Shown: in pieces, positions 53,903 to 64,000 of the stretch
How the letters are laid out: each line of letters begins with the position of its first letter
How positions within the stretch are numbered: the first letter of the stretch is position 1
Assembly: GCA_024235635.1 (NCBI GenBank)
Contig: JACKMA010000006.1
Location: 62,001 to 126,000, forward strand
Source of the DNA: Zoogloeaceae bacterium
GTDB taxonomy: Bacteria; Pseudomonadota; Gammaproteobacteria; Burkholderiales; Rhodocyclaceae
Direction of reading: 5' to 3'
Length of the DNA: 64,000 nucleotides
Notes under the pieces: generated by a model
The model's database searches: none
What the model was told of the DNA's origin: nothing
What the model saw: only the letters and a program-made list of their open reading frames with translations
Position numbers and translations under genes: made by a program

Positions 53903-54484
53903 TCATCGACTGATCCGGGATCGGCGTAGCAGCCCGAGCGCACCCCACCCCATGCCGAGCAGGTGCAGCTCCCAGGTGCTGCGCACGTCGGCGGGCAGCA
54001 GCGGAGACGGCCAGTGGCCGCTGGCGTCTGCCAGCAGGCGGCTGGCGTAGAGCGCCAGCAGTGCGGCCGCGACGCCGCGGCGAAGGCCGCCGCGTGCCCA
54101 CAAGGTCGCCACGGCCGGCACCAGATAGATTGCTACCAGCGTCGAACTGCCGCGGTAGCTGGCGAGATCGGGCAGCAGCCAAAGTACCGTCGCAGAACAG
54201 AGCAGCAAACCGCTCAGGGCCCATTCCGGCGAAGGCGCGCGTGTACCGGACAGCCGCGCCAGCAGTAACAGCGCGCAGGCGTTGCCTGCGAGATGCGCGA
54301 AGCGCCAATGCACCAGGTGGGCAGTGATCAGGCGCCATGGCTGGCTCGGCCAGGACTGTCGATCGAGCTGGAGCGCGGCGCCCAGATCCGGGGTTGCCTG
54401 CAACAGCGTCGCGACACCGACGGTCGCCAGGGCGAACAGCCACCCCGGGCTGGTGCGCTCTTGCGGCGGTGCGTCAACGCTCAT
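53903..54484 (-). CDS. rrtA: Rhombosortase (rhomboid-family intramembrane protease)
   Basis: 193 residues with about six membrane helices. The nucleophile region is YRGSSTLVAIYL and the catalytic histidine is likely in LHLLGMGWGALGL. HWRFAHLAGNACALLLLARL (ends HWRFAHLAGN and LLLLARL) is typical of the rhomboid entry helix. Rhombosortases cleave secreted proteins that carry a C-terminal GlyGly-CTERM anchor. No such substrate is visible in the window. The gene faces parB and is divergent from the ATP synthase promoter. Confidence 0.78.
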   Translation of the reverse strand: MSVDAPPQERTSPGWLFALATVGVATLLQATPDLGAALQLDRQSWPSQPWRLITAHLVHWRFAHLAGNACALLLLARLSGTRAPSPEWALSGLLLCSATVLWLLPDLASYRGSSTLVAIYLVPAVATLWARGGLRRGVAAALLALYASRLLADASGHWPSPLLPADVRSTWELHLLGMGWGALGLLRRSRISR

Positions 54485-54690
54485 CGGACCATGCTGGAAA
54501 TCGAAACGTCATCGCGACGACCGGCGGATGACTGCCTTGCGGCTACGCCCTGCAGCCCGCAAGGCGGCTCCGAATACAACAATGTTTCGTCGCGTCAAGG
54601 ATGTTGCAACGCACAAAAATATGGCAGAACTGGATGATTATAAAATGTTTTTGCCTGTTTGCATGTGCGTAATCTAAGTCCTTTTGACAA

Positions 54691-54719
54691 TTGACCCGTA
54701 ACAAAGTTCTTGTTAAACT
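54691..54719 (+). promoter_or_regulatory. Candidate sigma-70 promoter for the ATP synthase operon
   Basis: TTGACC at 54691-54696 and TAAACT at 54714-54719 are separated by 17 bases and lie about 27 bases before the atpI start. A second -35-like TTGACA overlaps at 54684-54689. The surrounding 130 bases are the most AT-rich stretch of the window. Confidence 0.6.
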
Positions 54720-54732
54720 CCCGCTGTTTTTC

Positions 54733-54741
54733 GGGGGGGGG
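54733..54741 (+). repeat. G9 homopolymer in the atpI leader
   Basis: Nine consecutive G residues end four bases before the TTG chosen as the atpI start. The tract may serve as an unusual ribosome binding site. Length changes would alter the spacing from promoter to start. Confidence 0.8.
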
Positions 54742-54745
54742 TGTC

Positions 54746-55099
54746 TTGCATCCGCAGGTTCGCTGGGTGCTCAATCGCCAGGCTTTCGTGGCATTAGGCG
54801 TCGCGGTCATTGCTGCGCCTTTTTCCGGGGCCTGGGGCTCGGTTTCGGCCCTTATCGGGGGCGTGATCGGAATCCTCTCCGGGGCCGCATACGCGTGGCG
54901 CGCGTTCAGGCGCGACGCGGTCGACCCAAAGCAAGCATATCAGGCGCAATTGCTGGGCGAGGCCTACAAGTTTCTGGTCACCGTCCTGTTGTTCGCCGCG
55001 GTGTTTTTGGGGTGCCCCGATGTGGCGGTGGGACCGCTCTTCGTGGCTTACGCATTGACGTTCGTCGTCTACTGGATGGCGCTACTAAAACAACGCTGA
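54746..55099 (+). CDS. atpI: ATP synthase protein I
   Basis: About 117 residues with four hydrophobic helices (for example AFVALGVAVIAAPFSG and LFVAYALTFVVYWMALL), matching AtpI. The protein is thought to help assemble the c ring. The start is uncertain. A TTG at 54746 is preceded by a run of nine G residues that could pair with the anti-Shine-Dalgarno region; the frame is open back to another TTG at 54710. It is the first gene of the operon and lies 16 bases before atpB. Confidence 0.8.
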   Translation: MHPQVRWVLNRQAFVALGVAVIAAPFSGAWGSVSALIGGVIGILSGAAYAWRAFRRDAVDPKQAYQAQLLGEAYKFLVTVLLFAAVFLGCPDVAVGPLFVAYALTFVVYWMALLKQR

Positions 55100-55115
55100 C
55101 CGACTTGGGGAAACC

Positions 55116-55910
55116 ATGGCTTCTGGGACGCTTACTGCCACCGAGTACATCACTCACCACCTGACCAACCTGAAATGGTGCTCCGAAGCGGCCAAGGTCG
55201 ATGGCCATTGCCACGGCTTCTGGACTCTTCACGTCGACACGCTCCTCGTGTCCGGCATCCTCGGCCTCGTGGTCTTCGGCTTCCTGGCCAAGATCGCGTC
55301 GCGCGCCTCGGCCGGCGTACCGACCGGGTGGCAGAACTTCTTCGAGATGGTTCTGACATTCGTCGATCAGCAGGTCAAGGACACCTATCACGGCAAGAGC
55401 AAGCTGATCACGCCGATGGCGATCACGATCTTCATCTGGGTCTTCGTGATGAACGCGATGGACCTGATTCCGGTCGACTTCCTGCCGGTCACGGCCGGCG
55501 CGGTCGGGGTGCACTACCTCAAGGTGGTGCCGACGACCGACCCGAACCTGACCTTCGCGATGTCGCTGACCGTGTTCGGGATCATGATCTACATGAACTT
55601 CGCCGTAAAAGGCGCAAGCGGGTTCGCCCACGAGGTGTTCACCGCACCGTTCGGTGCCAAGCTGGCGCCGGTCAACCTGCTCTTCCGCATCGTGGAAGAC
55701 ATTGCCAAGCCGATCTCGCTCTCGTTGCGACTTTTCGGAAACATGTACGCGGGCGAAATGGTGTTCATCCTGATCGCTCTGCTTGGCATCTGGCAGTTGC
55801 CGCTGGCGCTGCCGTGGGCGCTGTTCCACATCCTGATCATCACCCTGCAGGCGTTCGTGTTCATGATGCTGACGATCGTCTACATGTCGATGGCCAGCGA
55901 GTCGCACTGA
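55116..55910 (+). CDS. atpB: ATP synthase F0 subunit a
   Basis: 264 residues. SLRLFGNMYAGEM contains the essential arginine of the proton path, and GWQNFFEMVLTFVDQQVKD and FVMNAMDLIPVD are also conserved. Five to six membrane helices are visible. The subunit forms the half-channels beside the c ring. GGGGAAA precedes the ATG. Confidence 0.97.
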   Translation: MASGTLTATEYITHHLTNLKWCSEAAKVDGHCHGFWTLHVDTLLVSGILGLVVFGFLAKIASRASAGVPTGWQNFFEMVLTFVDQQVKDTYHGKSKLITPMAITIFIWVFVMNAMDLIPVDFLPVTAGAVGVHYLKVVPTTDPNLTFAMSLTVFGIMIYMNFAVKGASGFAHEVFTAPFGAKLAPVNLLFRIVEDIAKPISLSLRLFGNMYAGEMVFILIALLGIWQLPLALPWALFHILIITLQAFVFMMLTIVYMSMASESH

Positions 55911-55961
55911 TTTACCCAACCGTTCCAACAACCGCTTCAAACCCTCTCAAGGAGATACGTA

Positions 55962-56228
55962 ATGGAAGCAATGTCCATGCTGCTCGGAAACACCGCCATC
56001 GCCGTCGCCATCCTGATCGGTGCCGGTGCGCTCGGTACCGCCATCGGCTTCGGTATTCTCGGTGGCCGCTTCCTCGAAGGTGCCGCCCGCCAGCCGGAAA
56101 TGATTCCGACGCTGCAGGTCAAGATGTTCATCGTCGCCGGTCTGCTCGACGCCGTGACCATGATCGGTGTGGGTATCGCTCTGTTCCTGCTCTTCGCCAA
56201 CCCGTTCATCTCCGTCGTCCAGGGCTGA
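55962..56228 (+). CDS. atpE: ATP synthase F0 subunit c
   Basis: 88 residues forming two membrane helices joined by the polar loop GAARQPEMIPTL. The proton-binding aspartate lies in the second helix (GLLDAVTMIGVG). The pattern around it lacks the extra polar residues seen in sodium-type c subunits, so a proton ring is expected. AAGGAG lies before the ATG. Confidence 0.97.
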   Translation: MEAMSMLLGNTAIAVAILIGAGALGTAIGFGILGGRFLEGAARQPEMIPTLQVKMFIVAGLLDAVTMIGVGIALFLLFANPFISVVQG

Positions 56229-56254
56229 TCCATCAACTCGCATAGGAGGTTAAC

Positions 56255-56725
56255 GTGAGCATTAACGCTACGTTGATCGGCCAGGCGATCTGGTTTGGAG
56301 TCTTCATCTGGATCACGATGAAGTACGTCTGGCCGCCGCTGCAGAAGGCGATGGCCGATCGCCAGCAGCAAATCGCCGATGGCCTCGCTGCAGCCGAGCG
56401 CGGCAAGCACGACCTTGAGCTGGCGGAGAAGCGGTCGGTCGAAGCCTTGCGCGAAGCCCGCGAGAAGGCTTCCGAGATGGTCGCCGCCGGTGACAAACGC
56501 GGATCGGAGATCGTCGAAGAAGCCAAGGCGGCTGCCCGCGTCGAGGCCGACAAGATCGTCGCCGCTGCCAAGGCCGAGATCGAACAGGAAGTCGAGCGCG
56601 CAAGGGCTGCGCTGCGCGAGCGGGTCGCTGAACTCGCCGTGTCGGGCGCCGAGCGCATCCTGAAACGCGAAGTGGACGCCAAGGCCCACGCCGAAATGCT
56701 CGCTTCGCTCAAACAGGAACTCTGA
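56255..56725 (+). CDS. atpF: ATP synthase F0 subunit b
   Basis: 156 residues. One N-terminal membrane helix (AIWFGVFIWITMKYVWPPL) is followed by a long charged helix typical of the peripheral stalk (KRGSEIVEEAKAAARVEADK). The start is a GTG with AGGAGGT upstream. Only one b gene is present, so the stalk is a homodimer. Confidence 0.96.
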   Translation: MSINATLIGQAIWFGVFIWITMKYVWPPLQKAMADRQQQIADGLAAAERGKHDLELAEKRSVEALREAREKASEMVAAGDKRGSEIVEEAKAAARVEADKIVAAAKAEIEQEVERARAALRERVAELAVSGAERILKREVDAKAHAEMLASLKQEL

Positions 56726-56729
56726 ATCC

Positions 56730-57266
56730 ATGGCTGAACTCGTCACCATCGCCCGTCCGTACGCCGATGCCGCGTTCGATCTGGCTGCCGGGGCCGATGC
56801 GCTGAAGTCCTGGTCCGACGTGCTCGGTCGGCTCGCAGCGATCGTTGCCGCGCCGGAGATGAAGGCGCTCATCAACGATCCCAAGCTGTCAGCCGACGAA
56901 CTCGTGAAGTTGGTTCTCGACGTCGCCGGCGACGGATTGAGCGAAGAGCAGCAGAACTTCGTCGGCGTGCTGGTGGCCAACGAGCGCCTTCAGTTGATGC
57001 CGGAGATCCACGCGCTGTTCGAGGATCTGAAGAACGGCAAGGAAGGGGTCAAGGATGCGGTCATCACGTCCGCATTCCCGCTCGAGGGCAAGCCGCTCAA
57101 GACGCTGACCGGCGAACTCGAAGCCCGTTTCAAGGCCAAGCTCAACGTCACCGTCAATGTCGACCCCGAGCTGCTCGGAGGTGTGCGAATTGCCGTGGGT
57201 GACGAAGTCATCGACGCCTCGGTCCGCGCCAAGCTCGCCAGCATGGCCACCGCGCTAAAGAACTAG
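56730..57266 (+). CDS. atpH: ATP synthase F1 subunit delta
   Basis: 178 residues. The N-terminal helical domain begins ELVTIARPYADAAFDLA and the C-terminal part contains NVTVNVDPELLGGVRIAVGDEVIDASVRAKL (ends NVDPELLGGVRI and IDASVRAKL), both diagnostic. Delta joins the stalk to the F1 head. It starts four bases after atpF. Confidence 0.96.
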   Translation: MAELVTIARPYADAAFDLAAGADALKSWSDVLGRLAAIVAAPEMKALINDPKLSADELVKLVLDVAGDGLSEEQQNFVGVLVANERLQLMPEIHALFEDLKNGKEGVKDAVITSAFPLEGKPLKTLTGELEARFKAKLNVTVNVDPELLGGVRIAVGDEVIDASVRAKLASMATALKN

Positions 57267-57276
57267 GAGCATATCT

Positions 57277-58815
<1,539 letters not shown>

Positions 58816-58830
58816 GGCGGGGGGCTGACA

Positions 58831-59703
58831 ATGGCAAGCGGAAAGGAAATCCGTACCAAGATCCGCAGTGTCCAGAACACTCGCAAGATCACCAAGGCCA
58901 TGGAGATGGTGGCCGCATCCAAAATGCGCAAGGCGCAGGACCGGATGCGGTCTGCCCGCCCCTATGCCGAGAAGATCCGCCGTCTCGCCGCCAACCTGGC
59001 AGCTGCCAACCTGACCGACTACCGGCATCCGTTCCTGACGCCGCGCGAGGGCGAGCCCAAGCGCATCGGCGTGATTCTGGTGACCACCGACAAGGGACTG
59101 TGCGGCGGCCTCAACACCAACGTCCAGCGTGTCGTGCTGAACGCCATGCAGGACTGGGAGGCCAAGGGAGCCAGCGAGATCTGCGCTACCGCGATCGGCA
59201 ACAAGGGTTTCGGCTTCATGCAGCGCATGGGTGCCAACGTGATCTCCCACGCAGTGCACCTGGGTGATACGCCGCACCTCGAGAAGCTGATCGGGCCGGT
59301 CAAGGTGATGCTCGACAAGTTCCAGGCAGGCGAAATCGACGCCGTGCATATCGCCTTCACCCGCTTCATCAACACGATGAAGCAGGAGCCGGTGCTGGAG
59401 CAGTTGCTGCCGCTGTCGGGCGAACGCCTGGGTACGCCGGAAAGCTCGTGGGACTACCTCTACGAGCCCGAGCCACAGGTGGTTGTCGACGAGATGCTGG
59501 TTCGCTACGTCGAGGCGCTGGTCTATCAGGCGGTGGCCGAGAACATGGCCTCTGAGCAAAGCGCCCGGATGGTGGCCATGAAGGCTGCGTCCGACAACGC
59601 CAAGAACGTCATCGGCGAACTGCAACTGGTCTACAACAAGACCCGCCAGGCCGCGATCACGAAGGAGTTGTCGGAGATCGTCGGCGGCGCCGCCGCGGTG
59701 TAA
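58831..59703 (+). CDS. atpG: ATP synthase F1 subunit gamma
   Basis: 290 residues. The N-terminal IRTKIRSVQNTRKITKAMEMVAASKM (ends IRSVQNTRKITKAMEMV and ASKM) and the C-terminal LVYNKTRQAAITKELSEIVGGAAA (ends YNKTRQAAIT and IVGGAAA) form the central coiled-coil rotor shaft. The gene lies between atpA and atpD as usual. Confidence 0.97.
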   Translation: MASGKEIRTKIRSVQNTRKITKAMEMVAASKMRKAQDRMRSARPYAEKIRRLAANLAAANLTDYRHPFLTPREGEPKRIGVILVTTDKGLCGGLNTNVQRVVLNAMQDWEAKGASEICATAIGNKGFGFMQRMGANVISHAVHLGDTPHLEKLIGPVKVMLDKFQAGEIDAVHIAFTRFINTMKQEPVLEQLLPLSGERLGTPESSWDYLYEPEPQVVVDEMLVRYVEALVYQAVAENMASEQSARMVAMKAASDNAKNVIGELQLVYNKTRQAAITKELSEIVGGAAAV

Positions 59704-59729
59704 CGGATTAATGAATTGAGGAAATGACG

Positions 59730-61130
<1,401 letters not shown>

Positions 61131-61190
61131 TGGATGGTGCGGCCGGTGGCGCTTCCGCGCCGCCGGCCATCACGACCGGAGGAAAGAAAC

Positions 61191-61616
61191 ATGGCAATGA
61201 CGGTACACGTCGACGTGGTGAGTGCGGAAGAACAGGTCTTTTCGGGCCTGGCCGAGTTCGTCGCCCTGCCTGGCGAGGTGGGCGAACTGGGTATTCTGCC
61301 GGGTCACATGCCGCTGATCACCCGAATCAAGCCCGGGGCGGTACGCCTGAAGCTGCCCAACCAGGCCGAAGAGGAATTGATCTTCGTTGCTGGCGGACTG
61401 CTCGAGGTGCAGCCCGGGCTGGTCACTGTCCTGGCCGACACCGCAATTCGCGGCAAGGATCTGGACGAGGCCAAGGCAGCCGACGCCAAGCGGCTGGCGG
61501 AAGAGGCGATGCAGAACAAGAGTTCCGAGCTCGACTACGCCCGCGCCCAAGCCGAACTCGCCGAGGCAGTGGCGCAACTGGCCGCCATCCAGCGCCTGCG
61601 CAAACGCAAACATTGA
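61191..61616 (+). CDS. atpC: ATP synthase F1 subunit epsilon
   Basis: 141 residues. The N-terminal beta sandwich shows HVDVVSAEEQVFSG and LGILPGHMPLITRIKPG; the C-terminal helices include DLDEAKAADAKRLAEEAM. Epsilon links gamma to the c ring and can inhibit ATP hydrolysis. GGAGGAAAG precedes the ATG. It is the last gene of the operon and is followed by a strong intrinsic terminator. Confidence 0.97.
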   Translation: MAMTVHVDVVSAEEQVFSGLAEFVALPGEVGELGILPGHMPLITRIKPGAVRLKLPNQAEEELIFVAGGLLEVQPGLVTVLADTAIRGKDLDEAKAADAKRLAEEAMQNKSSELDYARAQAELAEAVAQLAAIQRLRKRKH

Positions 61617-61657
61617 GATCGGTCAAGCGGGCGCGACGCTGGCCCACTTGAACTGCA

Positions 61658-61689
61658 GAGGCGATCCCGCGGGATCGCCTCTTTTTTTT
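61658..61689 (+). terminator. Intrinsic terminator of the ATP synthase operon
   Basis: The 24-base palindrome GAGGCGATCCCGCGGGATCGCCTC (central GATCCCGCGGGATC) is followed directly by eight T residues. This is the clearest rho-independent terminator in the window and lies between the convergent atpC and ubiJ-like genes. Confidence 0.92.
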
Positions 61690-61697
61690 CATTTGCG

Positions 61698-62276
61698 TCA
61701 GTTGTCGCCGCGTTCGAGCCGCTCGACGCGCTTTTCGACACGTGCGAGGGCATCGCGAATCTGTCTCAGGCCGTGGCTTCGCTCCGCCAACCGCCTTGCC
61801 GGCACCAGGGGCGTCGTATCCTCGCCAACGAACTCGCGAAGATTGGCCTCGGCTGCCCCCAGCGCCCGCTGGCCAGCCTGCAGGGTGGCCATTCCGGAGC
61901 GGTGGATGCGGTGCGCGGCGATATCGCCGACGACGTTCGCGAGGTCGCCCTCGATGTCCCAACGCAGATTTCGAAAGACAAAGCCCAGGGTATCGGCCAG
62001 TTCGACCTCGCCGTCGATGCGCGCCGCGCGCATCAGGCCATCGACTCCATTCGCCACGGCGACAGGCGTCGGTGCCGGCATCTCGATCACCACCTGCGGT
62101 GCTTCCTCGCTCAGACACTCTGCCAGCAGGCCGTCAGCGGCGATCGACAGGTTGAGTCGCACGCCGCCGGCAACGATGCGGGCGCGATTGCCGGCGTGGC
62201 GGGCCAGCCGGGCGCGCGCCCACGGCGCGTCATCGAGCAGGTGGTTCAATAGCGCGATCGCGGCCCCAGCCAACAT
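61698..62276 (-). CDS. UbiJ-like SCP2-domain protein
   Basis: 192 residues. The N-terminal lipid-binding SCP2 fold includes IALLNHLLDDAPWARARLARHAG and later IDGEVELADTLGFVFRNLRWDIEGDLANVVGDI (ends quoted), which match UbiJ. UbiJ supports the soluble ubiquinone biosynthesis complex by binding lipid intermediates. It lies two genes downstream of ubiE, in the usual neighbourhood, with no ubiB visible before the terminator region. A C-terminal coiled-coil-like tail is present (IRDALARVEKRVERLERG). Confidence 0.82.
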   Translation of the reverse strand: MLAGAAIALLNHLLDDAPWARARLARHAGNRARIVAGGVRLNLSIAADGLLAECLSEEAPQVVIEMPAPTPVAVANGVDGLMRAARIDGEVELADTLGFVFRNLRWDIEGDLANVVGDIAAHRIHRSGMATLQAGQRALGAAEANLREFVGEDTTPLVPARRLAERSHGLRQIRDALARVEKRVERLERGDN

Positions 62277-62283
62277 CGGCTTC

Positions 62284-63144
62284 TCAGCCCTGCTGGATGC
62301 CGGCGATCCGCCAGCCGTCGCTGCCGACGGCAGGTTTCGACAGGTGCCAGATTTCGCTGAAGGTGGCGGGTGCAGCATCCTGCTCTTCGCGCAAAGTCCC
62401 CGAGAATCGAACGCTGACAATGTAGCTGCCGCCTTGTTCACTGACGTCGAGCACCTCGGCATCGAGGTCGATCACGTCGGTCTGCTGGGCTTGATCGCCA
62501 CGTTCGCGCAGCTGCATCGCGATTTCGGCAAAGACCTCCGGCGTCGTGAATTCGCGAATGTCCTCGACATTGCCAGTGTCGGAAGCCGCCTGCAGACGGA
62601 TGAAGTTCAGCTTCGCCTGTCGTTCGAAACCGGCTGCGTCGAAGCCTTCATGCTCCTCCTGGGCGGTTCTTGCCGCGGCCGCAGGGGCCGAACCAGGCGC
62701 CGGCTCACGGTGCATGCTGCGCTGACTGTTGCCGGCACCGGCGCCGGCGTAACCGAGCCCGCCCGGGTTGCCGGTGCCCTGGGCCCTGGCCCTGAAGAAG
62801 CGAAACACCGCGAAGGCGGCGGCGATCAGCAGCGCCAGCATGACGATCGACGCGAACTCCTCGCCCAGGCCGAGGTGCGACAGCAGCGCGGCGATACCGA
62901 GACCAGCCGCCAGGCCGGCCAGCGGGCCGAGCCAGGACCGCTTCTGGGGCGTTTGGCCCGTGGCGCCTGTGGTCTTGCCCGGAGTCGCAGGCGATGTCGT
63001 CGGCGCGGTCGGCTTCTTGTAGATGCCCGAGTCACGCTGCATGCCGAACGAGCGACCGCCACCGAAGCGACGTGCTTCGGCGTCCGGCACGTTCATTGCG
63101 AAGCTGACGAAAACGGTAAATAGAGCCACCAGAAATCTTTTCAT
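62284..63144 (-). CDS. Tim44-domain membrane protein
   Basis: 286 residues. A signal sequence or anchor spans residues 1-24, followed by an Arg/Gly-rich segment (RRFGGGRSFGMQ) and a Pro/Thr-rich linker. Two adjacent membrane helices come next (LGPLAGLAAGLGIAALL and ASIVMLALLIAAAFAVFRFF). The C-terminal Tim44-like domain includes LNFIRLQAASDTGN and EIAMQLRERGD. Bacterial members are common next to ubiE in betaproteobacteria, but their role is not established. It starts 38 bases after ubiE. Confidence 0.83.
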   Translation of the reverse strand: MKRFLVALFTVFVSFAMNVPDAEARRFGGGRSFGMQRDSGIYKKPTAPTTSPATPGKTTGATGQTPQKRSWLGPLAGLAAGLGIAALLSHLGLGEEFASIVMLALLIAAAFAVFRFFRARAQGTGNPGGLGYAGAGAGNSQRSMHREPAPGSAPAAAARTAQEEHEGFDAAGFERQAKLNFIRLQAASDTGNVEDIREFTTPEVFAEIAMQLRERGDQAQQTDVIDLDAEVLDVSEQGGSYIVSVRFSGTLREEQDAAPATFSEIWHLSKPAVGSDGWRIAGIQQG

Positions 63145-63182
63145 CGAGAACTCGATCCTCTGTCGGTCGGGGGAAAGGCGTG

Positions 63183-63920
63183 TCAGACGCGATAGCCGCG
63201 GTGCAGCGCGACCACGCCACCTGCAAGGTTGAAGTATTCGACGCGTGACAGGCCGCAGCGTTCCATCATCTGCTTCAGTGTTTCCTGGTCCGGGTGCATG
63301 CGGATCGATTCGGCGAGATAGCGATAGCTGTCGGCATCGCGCGCGACGCGCTGACCGAGCCACGGCAGGACCTTGAACGAGTAGAAGTCGTAGGCCGGCG
63401 TCAATGGCTTCCAGACCTTCGAGAACTCCAGCACCAGCAGGCGTCCGCCGGGCCGCAACACGCGGCGCATCTCTTCGAGTGCGCGATCCTTGTGGGTCAT
63501 GTTGCGCAGGCCGAAGGCCACACTGACGCAGTCGAACCAGGCATCCGGGAACGGCAGGTGCTCGGCGTCGCACTGGGCCACCGGCAGCGGGTGGCCGTGG
63601 TCGGTGACGCGGTCGCGACCGCGACTCAGCATGGCGCGATTGATGTCGGTGAGCCAGACTTGGCCGGTGCTGCCGACCTTGCGTGCGAAGGCCAGCGAAA
63701 GATCGGCCGTGCCACCTGCGACATCGAGAACCCGTTCGCCTTCGCGAACCCCCGAGATCTGCACCGCGAATGCCTTCCACAGGCGATGCAGCCCGAGCGA
63801 CATCAGGTCGTTCATGACATCGTAGCTGTCGGCGACCGAACTGAACACGCCGGCGACGCGGCGCGCCTTCTGACCCTCTGCGACTGTCTCGAAGCCGAAA
63901 TCCGTCTGCTTCTCGGTCAT
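63183..63920 (-). CDS. ubiE: Ubiquinone/menaquinone C-methyltransferase UbiE
   Basis: 245 residues. The SAM motif is VLDVAGGTADLSLAFARK, preceded by VADSYDVMNDLMSLGLHRLWK, and NMTHKDRALEEMRRVLRPGGRLLVLEFSK (ends NMTHKDRALEE and LLVLEFSK) is diagnostic. It methylates the benzoquinol ring in quinone synthesis. I chose the ATG at 63920 because it gives the usual TDFGFETV start. GGAGG lies eleven bases upstream. A DUF971-type gene appears to precede it. Confidence 0.95.
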   Translation of the reverse strand: MTEKQTDFGFETVAEGQKARRVAGVFSSVADSYDVMNDLMSLGLHRLWKAFAVQISGVREGERVLDVAGGTADLSLAFARKVGSTGQVWLTDINRAMLSRGRDRVTDHGHPLPVAQCDAEHLPFPDAWFDCVSVAFGLRNMTHKDRALEEMRRVLRPGGRLLVLEFSKVWKPLTPAYDFYSFKVLPWLGQRVARDADSYRYLAESIRMHPDQETLKQMMERCGLSRVEYFNLAGGVVALHRGYRV

Positions 63921-63921
63921 T

Positions 63922-64000
63922 TCAGCGGTGTCCTCCGCAAGTGCCGCCGCGCGGCTCGGGGGCCGGGTTGGCATCGGCGTCGCGACTCGCGCCGGCCGCT
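63922..64000 (-). CDS. 3' end of a probable DUF971 (gamma-butyrobetaine hydroxylase-like) gene
   Basis: The last 25 codons before a TGA one base upstream of the ubiE start. They read in an open frame that includes AAGASRDADANPAPEPRGG. In betaproteobacteria a DUF971 gene commonly precedes ubiE and its C-terminus contains a similar AAGASR segment. The frame continues off the window. Identification is from a short tail only. Confidence 0.5.
   Translation of the reverse strand, partial: AAGASRDADANPAPEPRGGTCGGHR

Noticed and set aside
54282..54677. Open frame upstream of atpI as a gene
   Set aside because: Most of it is antisense to rhombosortase, and the remainder is AT-rich promoter DNA with no ribosome binding site.

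Overview
The window is 64 kb of GC-rich (roughly two thirds G+C), densely packed bacterial chromosome. The gene content points to a betaproteobacterium. There is a DUF3460 gene, a ptsI-ptsH-EIIA cluster without a permease, a spoT-rpoZ-gmk-yicC block followed by a Ser/Thr kinase and PP2C pair and rph-rdgB-hemW, the order mnmG-rsmG-parA-parB-atpIBEFHAGDC, and ubiE next to a Tim44-like gene and a ubiJ-like gene. Rhodocyclales or a close relative is my best guess; no rRNA is present to confirm it. I see no tRNA or rRNA gene, insertion sequence, prophage or CRISPR array. Base and codon use look uniform by eye.

Layout. 0-18 kb holds mixed single genes: a radical SAM protein, a HAMP-PAS-degenerate GGDEF receptor, a DOMON-like protein coupled to a NamZ-type exo-muramidase, an MscS channel, a DUF2721 protein, a membrane-anchored TIR protein, an acyl-CoA synthetase, lipoproteins, the purine salvage pair apt-hpt, a cyclase-FHA fusion, an M48 peptidase with a YjgN protein, and the periplasmic cis/trans fatty acid isomerase. 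18-33 kb is one leftward type VI secretion (T6SS) operon: tssA-tssB-tssC-hcp-hcp-tagJ-tssE-tssF-tssG-clpV, followed by two paralogous TPR-methyltransferases and a single-HKD phospholipase D-like protein. The membrane complex genes tssJ, tssL and tssM, the baseplate gene tssK, and vgrG and PAAR genes are not in the window. 33.5-43 kb carries alr, an exonuclease/GIY-YIG fusion, DUF3460, the PTS phosphorelay and the stringent-response, rpoZ, gmk, yicC block, mostly leftward. 43-54 kb runs rightward: Ser/Thr kinase, PP2C phosphatase, rph, rdgB, hemW, tpx, a DMT transporter, a small secreted protein, mnmG, rsmG, parA and parB, followed by a leftward rhombosortase. 54.7-61.7 kb is the complete ATP synthase operon, with a recognisable promoter and an intrinsic terminator. 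61.7-64 kb has a leftward ubiquinone-related block (ubiE, Tim44-like, ubiJ-like) and the 3' end of a probable DUF971 gene.

How the genes work together. The T6SS operon supplies sheath (TssB/C), tube (two Hcp), most baseplate parts (TssE/F/G, TssA cap) and the recycling ATPase ClpV; the rest must lie elsewhere if the system works. The most interesting unexplained material is the three-gene cassette (TPR-methyltransferase twice, then PLD-like) joined to its 3' end by overlapping frames. Also notable are stem-loops on both sides of the first hcp, a C8 tract at the start of tssA, a G9 tract just before the atpI start, and a TIR protein lacking the usual catalytic Glu by my alignment. Starts were chosen from Shine-Dalgarno spacing and family length, and several differ from the longest open frame. 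All family assignments come from reading the translated sequence, not from database searches.
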